A DNA stretch of 64,000 bases, from contig JAGOSF010000007.1 in assembly GCA_018062405.1 (NCBI GenBank), positions 1 to 64,000 of the forward strand, in the 5' to 3' direction. Numbering within the stretch: the first letter of the stretch is position 1; each line of letters opens with the position of its first letter. Position numbers and translations under genes: made by a program. This stretch comes from Candidatus Babeliales bacterium. GTDB taxonomy: Bacteria; Babelota; Babeliae; Babelales; Chromulinivoraceae. Below the pieces are notes generated by a model that was given only the letters and a program-made list of their open reading frames with translations, had not been told where the DNA came from and did no database searches. This document shows positions 21,389-29,725 of the stretch, piece by piece.

Positions 21389-21390
21389 AC

Positions 21391-21858
21391 ATGAACAAAC
21401 AGCACATGCTCATCACTATATTTTTCTGTTTCTTAAGCGTACACACAAGCAATATCATAAGCTCTTCTAAAAAGCATCCTGTCTACGCAGATCTAAAAAA
21501 TTTAATTATTTACGAGCCAACAGAAAGCTTAGTCGCAAATCTTAATAGCTTGCAAATTGATTTTACAAACATGAATGTGATCAAGCAAGAGCTTTTAATG
21601 CAAAATGAACTTGATGTTTTTTCTCGCAAAAGCATAAAAGAAGTTTTTAAAGCAAAAAAATATTCCATAAGAGCTTTACTCTGCCAAAGACTTATTACTG
21701 CAGAAGGTGAGCGCTTTAAATTTAATCCTAATTATGTAAAGAACACACAATTACAATCAAATACGCTTGCACTTAAATTAGAAGTTCTCAACATTGAACC
21801 AACAGAGCCTGACAGTTTTTTACCAAAAATTGATGGTCCACAATCTCATCGTGGCTGA
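21391..21858 (+). CDS. Small exported protein of unknown function (155 aa)
   Basis: The ATG at 21391, two bases after the gltX stop codon, begins a signal-peptide-like segment (MLITIFFCFLSVHTSN). An in-frame GTG inside gltX would give a less plausible N-terminus. The rest is polar, with no Cys pair, repeat or motif that I recognise. Its position suggests co-transcription with gltX. The coding pattern ends at PQSHRG. No homologue comes to mind. Confidence 0.6.
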   Translation: MNKQHMLITIFFCFLSVHTSNIISSSKKHPVYADLKNLIIYEPTESLVANLNSLQIDFTNMNVIKQELLMQNELDVFSRKSIKEVFKAKKYSIRALLCQRLITAEGERFKFNPNYVKNTQLQSNTLALKLEVLNIEPTEPDSFLPKIDGPQSHRG

Positions 21859-21911
21859 ATTCCAAAACTCATTAATTATTGTTCTAACAGAAAAAATAAT
21901 CCAATTATATG

Positions 21912-22166
21912 TTAGACCTGTTCGTTTGGGTCAAGCAGACGATTTGGCAATTGTTGAATATCAGTTGCGATGCCATGTTTTTCAAATGTAATCATGACCG
22001 ACATAAAAACATTATGAAAATCTGGCGCTACAAAAAATTCAAAAACACTCGTTTCTTTATCATAACATCGATCGAATGCAAGATACTCAGAGTACCGCAA
22101 AGTTGAGGTCACCAACCAGCATAACTCTTTTTGAATTTTCGCTCGATAGTATAAACAATATTTCAT
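21912..22166 (-). CDS. Small unknown protein (84 aa)
   Basis: The ATG at 22166 is preceded by AAGGGAG at good distance, which supports this start over the one 14 codons upstream. The product is soluble-looking, without signal peptide or membrane segment: MKYCLYYRAKIQKELCW, then a middle rich in aromatic residues and a hydrophobic SVMITFEKHGI strand. It may be a small alpha/beta regulatory or binding domain. It stands alone on the minus strand between two plus-strand genes. I do not recognise a family. Confidence 0.55.
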   Translation of the reverse strand: MKYCLYYRAKIQKELCWLVTSTLRYSEYLAFDRCYDKETSVFEFFVAPDFHNVFMSVMITFEKHGIATDIQQLPNRLLDPNEQV

Positions 22167-22405
22167 AAATTGATCTCCCTTCGTGATCTCTAATTGTACT
22201 TTTTCCAAATTTCGTTATATTTAACTAAGATTTTTTCTATTTTAATAGAGACTAGATTTTGATATGGGATTAAAGATTTACCCTACATTTGATCTCGCTT
22301 ACGCGATTTTTATTTGATCTGCAAAGTTCAAGCTAATATTTTATCTCTACTCTAACAAAAATAAGAAAAAAATTCTATTAAAACCATCCTAACAAAAGGA
22401 AGATC

Positions 22406-23620
22406 ATGTCTACGGAAAACACGCAAAAGATAGGTTTAGCTACAGCAATCATCGTTGGAATGAACGCAATGATCGGTGCTGGAATTTTTAGCATGACATC
22501 TCAATTAGCATCGGGTACTGGCCCTGCAAGTATTTTAAGCTATCTGTTTGCGTTTTTTGCTGTTTGGTTTATAGCTCAATCATTTGCTCGCGTTGCTTAT
22601 CTGTGGCCACAAGAAGGATCTTTCTATACCTACGCTTCCCAATGGGGCGGACACACACTTGGCATTATTACAGCTGGTGCTTATATTTTTGGATTTTTAA
22701 TTGCAATGGCACTTTTGTGCAAAATTGCAGGATTTTATTTGCATGATATTTTCCCTGCAGTATCAAGCACAAACCTTGGCCTTATCACACTTGCAGCTCT
22801 TGTTGCGCTCAACCTTTTAGGGATGACATTGTCGCAAATTGGGCAATATATTTTAATCATTTTTACCGTGTTTTCATTGCTTGCAACAACTGCTTTATGT
22901 TTAACAAAAATTGATCTTGCAAACCTAACACCATTTATGCCATACGGCCCTTTCAGTATTATTAAAGGAACTCGCGTTGCAATTTTTGGTTTGTTTGGAT
23001 TTGAATGTATTACTTCATTATTTAATATTGTAGAAAATCCAGAAAAAAATGTTCCAAAAGCGTTACAATATTCATTGCTGTTGGTTGGAATTATCTACTT
23101 ATTTTTTATTAGTTCAATCATTTTATCGATTCCTGCAACTGTTTTTACTTCAACAGCAAACGTAACAATTCCTCAAGCGCTGCAGACACTCTTCCCAGAT
23201 AGTGTTTTTATGGTGCATTTGATCAGATTTTCGATCCTTTCCGCAATCATCGGGACCATACATTCTATGATCTGGGCTGGAAGTGAACTTATTGTTTCGT
23301 ATGCAAAAATGTTTAAAACTCGATACATAAAAAACTGTGTTCAAAAAGGTTATATCACACAAAAAGTTGGCGTTCTTTTTTGTGGTTTGGTTATGTTCAT
23401 CTGTTTTATGACGATCAACCAAATTAACCTGTTCTTCACCTTGACAGCAATTCCATTAATTTTTGCGTTTATTAGCTCGATCGTTGCATTGCTGTTTCAA
23501 CCTTCTGAATGGAAATCTGGACAAAATATTAAAACTATACTTGGCTTAATAGCAGCTTGTATAATTTTTGGTATTGCGATACAAAATTTAATCGAAGATA
23601 TTACTGCTTTACTTTGTTAA
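22406..23620 (+). CDS. APC-family amino acid permease
   Basis: The 404-aa protein has about 11-12 hydrophobic segments. It opens with the APC signature (AIIVGMNAMIGAGIFSMTS), in which the unwound GAGIF of TM1 binds the amino-acid backbone. FGLFGFECITSLFNIVENPEKNVPKAL matches TM6 and its following loop, given here in part. Such permeases exchange or import amino acids across the inner membrane; the substrate cannot be read off. An AAGGAAG site precedes the ATG. A terminator hairpin follows at 23634. Amino-acid uptake fits an organism with few biosynthetic genes in view. Confidence 0.88.
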   Translation: MSTENTQKIGLATAIIVGMNAMIGAGIFSMTSQLASGTGPASILSYLFAFFAVWFIAQSFARVAYLWPQEGSFYTYASQWGGHTLGIITAGAYIFGFLIAMALLCKIAGFYLHDIFPAVSSTNLGLITLAALVALNLLGMTLSQIGQYILIIFTVFSLLATTALCLTKIDLANLTPFMPYGPFSIIKGTRVAIFGLFGFECITSLFNIVENPEKNVPKALQYSLLLVGIIYLFFISSIILSIPATVFTSTANVTIPQALQTLFPDSVFMVHLIRFSILSAIIGTIHSMIWAGSELIVSYAKMFKTRYIKNCVQKGYITQKVGVLFCGLVMFICFMTINQINLFFTLTAIPLIFAFISSIVALLFQPSEWKSGQNIKTILGLIAACIIFGIAIQNLIEDITALLC

Positions 23621-23633
23621 AAAAATGATATCA

Positions 23634-23666
23634 AAGAGCATAGAAATTCACTTTCTATGCTCTTGT
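23634..23666 (+). terminator. Terminator of the APC permease gene
   Basis: AAGAGCATAGAA (23634-23645) and TTCTATGCTCTT (23653-23664) form a perfect 12-pair stem with a short loop, 13 bases past the stop codon. The T-tract is short (TTGTT). Confidence 0.75.
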
Positions 23667-23687
23667 TAGAAAAAGGAAGAGGAAATA

Positions 23688-25388
23688 ATGATCGTAAAAA
23701 ACAACTGGCTACGCTATGGTGCATTACTTTTATGCTTACCATCATTTTTATTCGCAGATCTCACCACACTTCAATCTTGGGATCCTGTTCCATTTTTTAA
23801 CGCTGCAAACTTAAACATGCCACCTGATACACAATTTTGCTACGGCATTAAAGAAATAATTTTAGATGAAGCTACTGATAAACGTAGACACATAGGAATC
23901 AACATTTCTCCTTTTGTACAACGAGCGATACGTGCCCAACAAAGTGAAAATGTTTTCTTTGGTGTTTCTGGATCTACAGATTTAGGCGGAGTCGTCACCG
24001 CAGCTGGCGGTGCTTACACCCCACAAATGTCAGACTACCAAGGTACAGCATTTCTTATGGGGCTTTTCATGGGGCAAGATATTAATGGTAATAGTATTTG
24101 GGGAGGACCTTCGGCTGTTGACACTGGTCTTACAACTGATATTACAACTGCTACAGTTGCTGCTTTAACAGAAATGCCATCAAATTTACGAGATGCAATT
24201 AACGCGCTGAATGATAACGCTCATGCAACTTCCGGATCTACCCCAACACCTGGGCCAAACGCAGTTATTTATAATATTCCATCAAACTCTGCAGGTACTG
24301 CGCCAAGTATTTTATCAGAAAGCGTTTTAGAAGCTGATAATATTTATTTTGGAGCATTCTCAACTCCCTTAACTTATCAAAAAACTGGTTTTCGATGGGA
24401 ACTCAATCTTGACATCAGCGACAATGTTGGTTTTCTAGTTCGAGGCGGTTTATGCCAAATCGTTCAACGAGTAATTCCGCCAACACCTCTTGCTGGGCTT
24501 GCTCCATCGCAAATGTCAAACTATACACAAAATGGAACTCAAAATACCGGTGCAATGCCTTCGTTATACACTGGATTAAACACGGTTGAAAATGGCGCAA
24601 CCGATGCAGCTATTCCTGCTGCCATAGCACAGTCAGTTTTTAACCAATGGGTGTCTAATAACCTCGAAGATCTTTTTGATCCAATTAATGGGATTAATCA
24701 AAACTATGAAACGTTTACTTTAACTGGTGTTGAAGATATGCAATTTTTAGCTTTTTTACGGCATGCATTTCCTATTCATCCAAATGACCCAGAAAAATAT
24801 GCTTCTGTTATTGCAACCCCTTACGCAAATATTGGTGCAACGCTCCCATTAGCTGCGGTGCAAGATTATTCGAAATTGTACGGTTTGCCACTTGGTAACA
24901 ACAGCCACGTCTCTGTTGGTGGTGTTGTTGGACTGACGCTTGATTTTATCGATAGTATCGAATTTGGATTTGAATTTGGAGCAACCTACTTCTTAAAGAA
25001 AACTATTTATGGAGTTCCTTGCCCAAACCATATTTTGCAACGAGTTATTTACCCGTATCGACAAGATTTAATCGTAAGCCCTGGATTTAACGGCCAGTTT
25101 GCATTCATCTTTAATGCGTATGAATTTGCACACAATACAAGCTTTTCTTTCCGCTATAATTACGTACAACACAACCAAGATACGATAACTTTAGTAACTC
25201 CAAGCCCATACTTTTTACCAAGCCAGCTCGAGATTATATCTCCATGGACTTCACAAATGTTTATTGCTGCATTTACGTTTGAAATCCAGCCAGCTATATT
25301 CCTAAGTATTGCATGGCAAGGAGCTTTAGCGCAAAGAAATGCCTATTGTTCAAACACTATTTTAGGAAGTTTGAACTTCCAATTTTAA
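23688..25388 (+). CDS. Exported outer-membrane beta-barrel protein, MOMP-like
   Basis: The 566-aa protein has a signal peptide (WLRYGALLLCLPSFLFA, then DLTTLQSW) and no other membrane helix. The sequence is rich in short amphipathic strands with aromatic belts (VGLTLDFIDSIEFGFEFGA). It ends NTILGSLNFQF, with the terminal aromatic of an outer-membrane beta-signal. It has several Cys, as in chlamydial-type major outer-membrane proteins, but direct homology to those is not shown. It is probably a porin or abundant surface protein. The AAGGAAGAGGAAATA leader before the ATG suggests strong translation. A spacer separates it from rpsU. Confidence 0.7.
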   Translation: MIVKNNWLRYGALLLCLPSFLFADLTTLQSWDPVPFFNAANLNMPPDTQFCYGIKEIILDEATDKRRHIGINISPFVQRAIRAQQSENVFFGVSGSTDLGGVVTAAGGAYTPQMSDYQGTAFLMGLFMGQDINGNSIWGGPSAVDTGLTTDITTATVAALTEMPSNLRDAINALNDNAHATSGSTPTPGPNAVIYNIPSNSAGTAPSILSESVLEADNIYFGAFSTPLTYQKTGFRWELNLDISDNVGFLVRGGLCQIVQRVIPPTPLAGLAPSQMSNYTQNGTQNTGAMPSLYTGLNTVENGATDAAIPAAIAQSVFNQWVSNNLEDLFDPINGINQNYETFTLTGVEDMQFLAFLRHAFPIHPNDPEKYASVIATPYANIGATLPLAAVQDYSKLYGLPLGNNSHVSVGGVVGLTLDFIDSIEFGFEFGATYFLKKTIYGVPCPNHILQRVIYPYRQDLIVSPGFNGQFAFIFNAYEFAHNTSFSFRYNYVQHNQDTITLVTPSPYFLPSQLEIISPWTSQMFIAAFTFEIQPAIFLSIAWQGALAQRNAYCSNTILGSLNFQF

Positions 25389-25480
25389 TGCGTTCTAGAC
25401 ATTTTGCATAAAAATCCGTACAATTAAAAAAGATATTATAAATAAATTCTGATTAAATAATTAAAGGTGGTTGATTTAAC

Positions 25481-25705
25481 ATGTCAAAAAAACAAGCAAA
25501 CGTTAAAGTTTTCGTTACAGCAAATGTTGACAAAGCTCTTCGTCAGTTGAAAAAGAAAATTGAACGTGAAGGCATTGTAAGAGACATGAAACGTGTTGTT
25601 TATTTCGAGTCTCCAACTCAGAAAAAAAGAAAACGTCTTATTCGTGCAATTAAACAAAATCTTATGAGACTTGCTACTCGTGGCGAATTATACACTAAAC
25701 AATAA
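25481..25705 (+). CDS. rpsU: Small ribosomal subunit protein bS21
   Basis: The 74-aa, highly basic protein matches bS21: VDKALRQLKKKIEREGIVRD, then a KKRKRLIRAIKQN tail. It sits near the 3' end of 16S rRNA in the 30S subunit and helps initiation. AAAGGTGG nine bases before the ATG is a strong site. The stop codon shares one base with the rbfA start (TAATG), so the two are translationally coupled. Confidence 0.93.
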   Translation: MSKKQANVKVFVTANVDKALRQLKKKIEREGIVRDMKRVVYFESPTQKKRKRLIRAIKQNLMRLATRGELYTKQ

Positions 25706-26130
25706 TGATTAATTCTTCAGCTACAGCAGCGATCAAACGCGCTCAAAAAGAATCACTTTTATTACGAGAATTTTCGAATATGTATCATACCATTGCTATG
25801 GATGATAGTCGTTTGAATGGCTTGTTCGTTAATCGTGTAGAATTATCAACTGATAAAGGTTGGGTAACCGTCTTTTTCTTCACTCTTGATGGCTTAGAAA
25901 AATTCCAAGAACAACTTGAAATTTTAAAGCTGTATAAACCTTCGATTCGAAAAGGTTTATCATCTGGCATACGAGGACGTTACGTACCTGATATCAAATT
26001 TGCTTATGATGCAAAATTCGAAAAGCAACAACGTCTTGAACTTGCAATGGCGCAAGCCGCGCAAGATGTCGAAAGACTAGAAAGACTTGAAAAACAAAAA
26101 GATATCAAAGATGATGAGGATGCTGCGTGA
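25705..26130 (+). CDS. rbfA: Ribosome-binding factor A
   Basis: RbfA is a single KH-like domain protein needed for late 30S maturation and processing of the 16S 5' end. The 141-aa protein has the family pattern: an N-terminal helix (KRAQKESLLLREFSNMY), the strand VNRVELSTDKGWVTVFF, and IRKGLSSGIRGRYVPDIKFAYD near the end of the domain (usual R-x-x-P-x-L-x-F). A charged tail of about 30 residues follows. It overlaps rpsU by one base and the next gene by four, forming one operon of ribosome and export genes. Confidence 0.88.
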   Translation: MINSSATAAIKRAQKESLLLREFSNMYHTIAMDDSRLNGLFVNRVELSTDKGWVTVFFFTLDGLEKFQEQLEILKLYKPSIRKGLSSGIRGRYVPDIKFAYDAKFEKQQRLELAMAQAAQDVERLERLEKQKDIKDDEDAA

Positions 26131-26873
26131 TTGCAGCCATCCTCATTTTTCTTGCTTGGGGATCTTACCTCAATTCTCTTGGCTACCGATTACTCAATCT
26201 TGAACATTTTTTCAAAGTCAGATCTTTTTGCCCACACTGCCATCACCAAATCAACTGGTATGATAACATCCCTGTAATTTCATGGTTATGGCTCAAAGCG
26301 CAATGCCGATTTTGTAAACAACCTATCTCGTGGCTGTATCCTTTTATCGAACTTGTTTCAACATTCAGCCTATTCTTTTTATGGCAAACTGTGCCAACTC
26401 ATTATTTCCCTACTTATTTTTTATTTTTTTCAGCACTCATCGTGACATTGCGAACTGATTGCGACCAGATGTTGATATCTCGATTTGTAACATTATACCT
26501 TCTTCCAGCAGGTTTTTGCGCTGCAGCTTTTAATTTTTTGCCACTATCTTTCAACATGGCTTTGCTTGGTGCAATTTGTGGTTATGTTGTGTTATGGTGC
26601 GCAAAAACAGTTGCTTACCTGATAACCAAACAAGAATGCCTTGGACAAGGCGACCTTGAACTTCTTGCGTTTATCGGTGCCTTCACTGGACCTTGTGGTG
26701 CTTGGATTACCATGCTTGTTGGATCGGTTTTAGGAACCGTCATAAGTACTATCTTTATGATAACAACTCAACAAAAAATCGAAAAAATTCCACTCGGCGC
26801 TTTCTTAAGCTGTGGAGCTATGACCTTCGTTCTTTTTCAACAATTTTTCATGACCTATTTTTTCGCCGCATAG
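26127..26873 (+). CDS. pilD: Prepilin leader peptidase / N-methyltransferase (A24)
   Basis: This inner-membrane aspartyl protease cleaves and methylates type IV pilin-like precursors. The 248-aa protein has the N-terminal cytoplasmic zinc domain with two CxxC pairs (CPHCHHQINWYDNIPVISW and CRFCKQPIS) and several membrane segments. The catalytic aspartates are visible at RTDCDQM and in GQGDLELLAFIGAF (GxGD). The start is GTG at 26127, overlapping the rbfA stop as GTGA. Its presence implies type IV pili or a type II-like secretion system; no pilin or ATPase gene is in the window. Confidence 0.9.
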   Translation: MIAAILIFLAWGSYLNSLGYRLLNLEHFFKVRSFCPHCHHQINWYDNIPVISWLWLKAQCRFCKQPISWLYPFIELVSTFSLFFLWQTVPTHYFPTYFLFFSALIVTLRTDCDQMLISRFVTLYLLPAGFCAAAFNFLPLSFNMALLGAICGYVVLWCAKTVAYLITKQECLGQGDLELLAFIGAFTGPCGAWITMLVGSVLGTVISTIFMITTQQKIEKIPLGAFLSCGAMTFVLFQQFFMTYFFAA

Positions 26874-26878
26874 AATCT

Positions 26879-26906
26879 TTGCAATAAAAAGAGCCAACTC
26901 TATAAT
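26879..26906 (+). promoter_or_regulatory. Sigma-70-type promoter of the 138-aa secreted protein
   Basis: TTGCAA (26879-26884), a 16-base spacer and a perfect TATAAT (26901-26906) precede the ATG at 26955 by about 50 bases. It starts directly after the pilD stop codon. Confidence 0.65.
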
Positions 26907-26954
26907 TACTGCTGAAAGACAGAGATACATATTTTTTACCATAAGGAATCTTCT

Positions 26955-27371
26955 ATGAAAACAAACTCAATTTTGCTTATCATGCTTGTAACGTTCAACT
27001 CAATATCACAAGCAAATTTTATAAGATCTGCAATGATTTCTGTAGCAATCCCAACTACAATATATTTATACCAAGCTGACGGTAATACAGAAAAAGCACT
27101 AAGATTAGTACGACAAGATACAGATAACGCCTGCAATGCCATCATCAAAAGATTAGAAACAAACTGCACCTCTGATATTTTTTGTAAAGAACTTATTAAA
27201 AAATTCGAACAAACACGATCAACTCCATCACAAATAATCATAGATACATTCCAAGAAAGTATCGAAGCAACAAAAAAAAGTGAAGCTTACAAATCAACAG
27301 AAAAAGCTACAACTGAATCTTATAATGCGCTGAAAAAAACTTTTGATGATGTGATAAACCCAAAAAAATAG
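26955..27371 (+). CDS. Small secreted Cys-containing protein A (138 aa)
   Basis: A signal peptide (SILLIMLVTFNSISQA) is followed by a second hydrophobic stretch (AMISVAIPTTIYLY) and a polar helical domain. The three Cys of the mature part are spaced C-x10-C-x5-C, exactly as in the protein at 27461, and both have a (Y/N)QAD-x-N motif just after the second hydrophobic stretch. The two are paralogues. The C-terminus is Lys/Thr-rich. Function is unknown; it might be an exported or host-directed small protein, or membrane-bound in the periplasm if the second segment stays in the membrane. Confidence 0.7.
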   Translation: MKTNSILLIMLVTFNSISQANFIRSAMISVAIPTTIYLYQADGNTEKALRLVRQDTDNACNAIIKRLETNCTSDIFCKELIKKFEQTRSTPSQIIIDTFQESIEATKKSEAYKSTEKATTESYNALKKTFDDVINPKK

Positions 27372-27398
27372 ATTTTATTTCATCTTAACGATTTAATC

Positions 27399-27427
27399 TT
27401 GTATAAGCGCTCATAATTTTTTATAAT
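27399..27427 (+). promoter_or_regulatory. Promoter of the 102-aa secreted protein
   Basis: TTGTAT (27399-27404), a 17-base spacer and TATAAT (27422-27427) lie about 35 bases before the ATG at 27461. Confidence 0.65.
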
Positions 27428-27460
27428 TCCCCTACGTTTTACACACTAAAAAGGAATTAT

Positions 27461-27769
27461 ATGAAAATGAATCGGTTGCTTTTACTCTCTTTTTTCATGA
27501 TACATTTTACAGCATGCCAAGCTGGAACATTTAAGCATGCAGCTATTTTCATAGCAGGAATTTATACTGGAATACGATACAACCAGGCAGACAGCAATCT
27601 AACCGAAACAGAAAAACTCATAGGAAAAGATGCTCAAAAAGTTTGCGATAAAACACGCTTAGGGATAGAACTTATATGCGGCGAACAAGAAGTTTGTCAA
27701 TCAGCAATCAAATCATTGCAAGCATGTAAAGAAATGATTGAGACCATGACCAATACTCCAAAAAAATAA
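27461..27769 (+). CDS. Small secreted Cys-containing protein B (102 aa)
   Basis: This is a shorter paralogue of the protein at 26955. It has a signal peptide ending in HFTACQAG, where the Cys might be lipid-modified, though the lipobox lacks its usual Leu. A hydrophobic AAIFIAGIYTGI, the shared NQADSN motif and the same C-x10-C-x5-C spacing follow. AAAAAGGAATTAT precedes the ATG; a second in-frame ATG two codons on is also possible. Each of the paralogues has its own promoter, so they are probably regulated separately. Confidence 0.7.
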   Translation: MKMNRLLLLSFFMIHFTACQAGTFKHAAIFIAGIYTGIRYNQADSNLTETEKLIGKDAQKVCDKTRLGIELICGEQEVCQSAIKSLQACKEMIETMTNTPKK

Positions 27770-27814
27770 GATTTCCAGAACTGCAACTTTATAAGAAATT
27801 TGTTTATATAAAAA

Positions 27815-27843
27815 TTCACAAGCAATAACTTTTTATATATAAT
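27815..27843 (+). promoter_or_regulatory. Promoter of the 106-aa secreted protein
   Basis: TTCACA (27815-27820), a 17-base spacer and TATAAT (27838-27843) precede the ATG at 27893 by about 50 bases. Confidence 0.65.
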
Positions 27844-27892
27844 CTCTTGGTCGTCTTTGCATATAAAAACACAAATATTTTAAGGGTTTTTC

Positions 27893-28213
27893 ATGAACAA
27901 AAAATTATTCATTTTCAGCTTAGCTTTACTAGCACCTTATTTACAAGTTGATGCATCTGGACCTAAAGCAGCATCTTCTCTTTTTAAAAAAATTGTAACT
28001 AGAACAACTGCATTGTCATTAGTAACAGCAGCTTCATATGCTGGATGCGCGACATGGAGAATTCAAAAAAATGAACAAGAGTTAAATCTTGCAACAGCTC
28101 AAGCTCAAGCTTCGCAAGATTTGAAATTTGCTCAAACAAAATTGAATGCTGGAACACAAGCTGCTCAAGCTTTCGTTACCGATTTACAAGAAAAATTTAA
28201 TAAAAAAGACTAA
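27893..28213 (+). CDS. Small secreted Ala/Gln-rich protein (106 aa)
   Basis: A signal peptide (LFIFSLALLAPYLQVDA, then SGPKAASS) is followed by a moderately hydrophobic stretch (TTALSLVTAASYAGCATW). Next comes a helical, coiled-coil-prone tail rich in Ala and Gln (LNLATAQAQASQDLKFAQ). It shares the design of its neighbours but not their Cys pattern. The gene has its own promoter and its own terminator. Function is unknown. Confidence 0.65.
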   Translation: MNKKLFIFSLALLAPYLQVDASGPKAASSLFKKIVTRTTALSLVTAASYAGCATWRIQKNEQELNLATAQAQASQDLKFAQTKLNAGTQAAQAFVTDLQEKFNKKD

Positions 28214-28241
28214 TCTCTTTTATTATTGAAAAGAATCTACC

Positions 28242-28279
28242 AATGGCAAGATACAACATCTTGCCATTGTTGTTTTTTA
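28242..28279 (+). terminator. Terminator of the 106-aa secreted protein gene
   Basis: AATGGCAAGAT (28242-28252) and ATCTTGCCATT (28258-28268) pair around ACAAC and run into GTTGTTTTTT. This is a textbook intrinsic terminator. Confidence 0.9.
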
Positions 28280-28349
28280 TAGATGCTGTATATTTTTATA
28301 GAATCTATAAAATTCAAAAAAGAACACCTTTTTCTACCGAAAGAAAAGT

Positions 28350-28910
28350 ATGAAATTTATAAAAATTATGTTGATCAGCTCAGCTCTTTTTGCAAATCTA
28401 TCAAGTACGTCAGACAAAAACAATTTTTCTTACCAAAATCAACAACAAGAAACAACTCGCTCTTCATATTTCAAATCTCATAGAATGGAAAAAATTCGAG
28501 CTAGACTTCATTCCTCAAATCGTGCATTAAAATTTGGAACAATAATATTTGGCATTGCAACATACGCAAACTATGTTCTAAATACAACACAAGACTTCAC
28601 GAAACTTCCTGAATTTTCGACAGAACATTTTAAAAGCTATAGCCAAAAATGGGCAACAACGTTAGACAACACATCTCAGTCACTTGGAATTAATCAAGCA
28701 ATCTCAGATTTTTATGATGTAAGAAAGCAAACACTCAAATCGCTTCACGCAGCAAAAAAAGATCAAGAAGTACAAGCAATTAATAACGAAAAAAATACAG
28801 GATCAAAAGAAATCCATGAGTCACTGACTTCTCGAGATTCTAATGATACAACTCTGGAAAAACCTGAAATTCCATCAAAAAAATTAAGTCAGGACGAAAC
28901 TCCTGAGTAA
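28350..28910 (+). CDS. Small secreted protein of unknown function (186 aa)
   Basis: A signal peptide (MKFIKIMLISSALFANLSS) is followed by a polar, Gln/Asn-rich linker and a short hydrophobic stretch (LKFGTIIFGIATYANYVL). A charged helical domain and a Ser/Glu/Lys-rich tail ending in QDETPE complete it. It is the fourth gene of the small-secreted cluster and shares the signal-peptide-plus-second-hydrophobic-segment design. No motif is recognised. The gene converges on the next minus-strand gene with a shared terminator between them. Confidence 0.6.
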   Translation: MKFIKIMLISSALFANLSSTSDKNNFSYQNQQQETTRSSYFKSHRMEKIRARLHSSNRALKFGTIIFGIATYANYVLNTTQDFTKLPEFSTEHFKSYSQKWATTLDNTSQSLGINQAISDFYDVRKQTLKSLHAAKKDQEVQAINNEKNTGSKEIHESLTSRDSNDTTLEKPEIPSKKLSQDETPE

Positions 28911-28925
28911 TTAATTTTACTCATT

Positions 28926-28963
28926 AAAAAAGAGCCTACTCTCAATGAGCAGGCTCTTTTTTA
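28926..28963. terminator. Bidirectional terminator between convergent genes
   Basis: AAAAAAGAGCCT.CTC and GAG.AGGCTCTTTTTT form a strong stem with A-run and T-run on either side. It lies between the stop codons at 28910 (+) and 28979 (-) and would serve both. Confidence 0.9.
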
Positions 28964-28978
28964 AGCTTAATAAGAACA

Positions 28979-29629
28979 TTACACCGAAACGATTTCACCA
29001 TCTTGGCATAAACCGCCCTGACCTACAAAACTTTTAACATGCGGGATAATCCCTTTATTTGATTTTTGATCAATAATAATATCGATCACCTGACGAGAGA
29101 AAAGTCCTTCAGAATAATCAACCATGCATGCATGATAATTTTTTTGGTTGTCGATACGAGCAATCGAAATATTCAATAAATACCCAAAAATTTCGACGTG
29201 ATTGTGAATTAAAGAAATATCTCCACATAACCATTGCGCAAACCAAACATCAACACTCTTTTTATATTTTTTTCCAAAAGTTTTTTTCCATGCTGCAAAA
29301 GCTTTTTCTAATTTATGCTTATCGATAAGACCATTTTTATCCATGAATGAATACATTTTTTTATTAACTTTATCATAGAAAGCTGATGGTCGAAGCAGCA
29401 ATCCTGGTTTTTCTGATCCCAACAAAAGAGGCTCTTTAAATAATGAATAAGGCTCAATCGTAATAACCTGACCTTTTTTTACAGGAGAACAATCTGACAG
29501 ATCATTATGACTCACCACAGTAAATTGAAATGGTGTTTTTCTGTTATCAATTTTTCGAATTACAGGTTGAGCTTGTACATAAGAAAATATCGAAACAATA
29601 CACAGCATAAATTTCACATTGAACTTCAT
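28979..29629 (-). CDS. Exported protein of unknown function (216 aa)
   Basis: The ATG at 29629 has GGGGG just upstream and begins a signal peptide (VKFMLCIVSIFSYVQAQ). An alternative start 25 codons earlier would bury it. The mature part is a mixed alpha/beta domain with PVKKGQVITIEPYS, where short strands alternate with basic helices (KKTFGKKYKKSVDVWFAQW). It ends DGEIVSV. I see no catalytic triad or metal site. It is probably periplasmic. The gene ends at the bidirectional terminator. Confidence 0.6.
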   Translation of the reverse strand: MKFNVKFMLCIVSIFSYVQAQPVIRKIDNRKTPFQFTVVSHNDLSDCSPVKKGQVITIEPYSLFKEPLLLGSEKPGLLLRPSAFYDKVNKKMYSFMDKNGLIDKHKLEKAFAAWKKTFGKKYKKSVDVWFAQWLCGDISLIHNHVEIFGYLLNISIARIDNQKNYHACMVDYSEGLFSRQVIDIIIDQKSNKGIIPHVKSFVGQGGLCQDGEIVSV

Positions 29630-29725
29630 ATCTACCCCCGATTGATAATGAATTTTACAAAATTCCTTCTTGTACAACATCTTACTAAAAGAAGATATTA
29701 ACAATCAATAATTTGGCATTTATAT

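Noticed and set aside
21794-22106. Two short plus-strand ORFs opposite the 84-aa minus-strand gene
   Set aside because: They lack ribosome sites, and their translations look random. The minus-strand frame has AAGGGAG at good spacing.
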